Below, in pieces: positions 63,145-64,000 of a stretch of 64,000 nucleotides of DNA. Every line of letters starts with the position of its first letter. Positions within the stretch are counted from its first letter, which is position 1. The stretch spans positions 1 through 64,000 of the forward strand of contig NZ_JAKZKT010000019.1 of the NCBI RefSeq assembly GCF_022808645.1, in the 5' to 3' direction. A program made the translations under genes and the position numbers. This DNA is from Bacillus litorisediminis. Lineage in GTDB: Bacteria > Bacillota > Bacilli > Bacillales > JC228. The notes under the pieces were generated by a model. The model did no database searches. It saw nothing but the letters and a program-made list of their open reading frames with translations, and was not told the DNA's origin.

Positions 63145-63399
63145 ACATCTATTTAGTCTTTATTGTATTAACGAGAACATGGTGTATTAAGTAAAACATA
63201 AATAGAGGTGTAAAGTCAAGCGGACTTACAAAAGTCTTCCAAAAAAAAGACAAGCTTCACTTAAATTTTTATAATCGGGGTAGCATTCCTTTTAGACGAT
63301 GCTTTCAGCATGTTACTAGACTAATACGGCTAAAATTGTGAAGGGTTTAAAGAAATTATTGCTTGAGCCTGAACAAATTCAAGCAATCTAATAATGAGG

Positions 63400-64000
63400 T
63401 CAGAAAGAAAACTTAGCGACGATTTGAGCTTTAACCTCTAATTGTCCAGGTTCAATTGGGGTAGAAACACTTTTCACCATGGCAGCAGTTTCAAAAGGGA
63501 TTGGCGGCTGTCTTTGTACAGTCCATTCAGCTACAGAAATAGGAGTTTGATGGAGACTGACACCAGCTGCAGAAGCAATCGTCATCGCTTTTTCTTGCGC
63601 ATTTTTAACAGCAAGTGTAAGGGCCTGGTTATAAAAAGCGGATTGATTGTCTAATGAAAATTGAATTGTTGAAACCGTGTTAGCACCGTTTTGCACTGCA
63701 GTATCAACAACTAATCCAACTTTTGATACATCCTGAATCTTGACTTTAATTAAATTGGTTACGCGATATCCTCTAAACTTTTGTTGCCCATCTTGAAAAT
63801 CATATTGCAGATCAATTCGATATTCGTCAGTTTGAATGTGTTCCTTAGGAATTCCAAGTTCATGAAGTGCTTGTATTATATTGGCCATGGCAGCAGAGTT
63901 TTGGTTTAACGTTTCCGTTAATTCAGCCCCTTCCGATATAACACCAAGTCTAATAATGGCAATATCAGGCAGAACTGCAACAGTTCCTTCGCCAAGTACT
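63400..64000 (-). CDS. SIMPL (DUF541) domain protein, 5' end outside the window
   Basis: An open frame from the stop at 63400 to the right edge, encoding at least 200 residues. An ATG at 63888 is internal, since the frame continues upstream with GEGTVAVLPDIAIIRLGVISEGAELTETL-type SIMPL sequence. Further family features are YRVTNLIKVKIQDVSKVGLVVDTAVQNGANTVSTIQFSL and KAMTIASAAGV. SIMPL proteins are often exported or periplasmic and of unknown function. The N-terminus, including any signal peptide, is cut off. Confidence 0.88.
   Translation of the reverse strand, partial: VLGEGTVAVLPDIAIIRLGVISEGAELTETLNQNSAAMANIIQALHELGIPKEHIQTDEYRIDLQYDFQDGQQKFRGYRVTNLIKVKIQDVSKVGLVVDTAVQNGANTVSTIQFSLDNQSAFYNQALTLAVKNAQEKAMTIASAAGVSLHQTPISVAEWTVQRQPPIPFETAAMVKSVSTPIEPGQLEVKAQIVAKFSF

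Overview
The window is chromosomal DNA from an AT-rich, low-GC Gram-positive aerobe of the Bacillaceae. The case rests on AGGAGG-type ribosome binding sites, an FMN riboswitch and two T-boxes, and proteins typical of Bacillus relatives (a YflJ/DUF2639 protein, a YdjO-type cold protein, the YcsF/YcsG/YcsI/Kip set, a Ku/LigD end-joining pair, a CvfB-type regulator, Csp). It does not look like a phage or a conjugative island. It is mostly housekeeping gene clusters separated by unusually structured intergenic DNA. I cannot name the species from sequence alone.

Layout. 0.3-8.3 kb holds a lactate permease and mostly single genes: a possible YkuD-like exported protein, a zinc-ribbon protein, a CAP-domain protein, two GNATs, an Hsp20-like protein and an SDR that has lost its catalytic residues. 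8.3-11.5 kb (minus) holds an amidohydrolase, a frameshifted DedA-family gene and uppP. The GNAT at 7.7-8.3 kb has a structured leader with a tRNA-like T-arm. 13.0-15.7 kb is a riboswitch-controlled ribE-ribBA-ribH operon without ribD. 15.9-18.6 kb is a large secreted repeat-sheet protein, followed by a decayed second copy of the ribH 3' end and a 52-bp tandem array. 20.4-21.6 kb is a damaged purine permease. 21.7-28.9 kb holds a dapF-like gene, divergent ligD and ku, a nucleoside hydrolase, a Fur-box promoter driving an FsrA-like small RNA, an alpha/beta hydrolase and an MFS transporter.

29.1-36.1 kb is a complete trpEGDCFBA operon behind two tandem T-boxes, both with the Trp codon TGG in the specifier position. 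36.3-41.9 kb carries mnmH (selU) and the odhAB pair of the 2-oxoglutarate dehydrogenase complex. 42-46.6 kb has small conserved genes, a double-domain gamma-glutamylcyclotransferase, a fabF-type ketosynthase and an HMA-like small protein. 46.7-51 kb holds pepF and topB. 51-53.1 kb is an unusual pair: an SdhA/FrdA-like flavoprotein with a stand-alone 2Fe-2S domain. 53.1-53.45 kb is an array of about 20-bp repeats. 53.5-58 kb (minus) is the 5-oxoprolinase operon pxpB-pxpC-pxpA with a YcsG-type transporter and ycsI. The right end has a secreted lipase, a cold-inducible gene, cvfB, an MBL-fold hydrolase, a candidate minus-strand RNA, a csp gene and a partial SIMPL-domain gene.

The most interesting points are regulatory or structural: the FsrA-like RNA with a downstream broken small basic ORF; the tRNA-like leader before a GNAT gene; the ribH 3'-end duplication bracketing the secreted-protein gene; terminator-like hairpins in the leaders of two cold-shock genes; an uncharacterised structured RNA candidate upstream of the MBL gene; and three intergenic tandem arrays that share an A-rich AAACAG core. 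No CRISPR array, rRNA gene, canonical tRNA gene, insertion sequence or replication origin was recognised.
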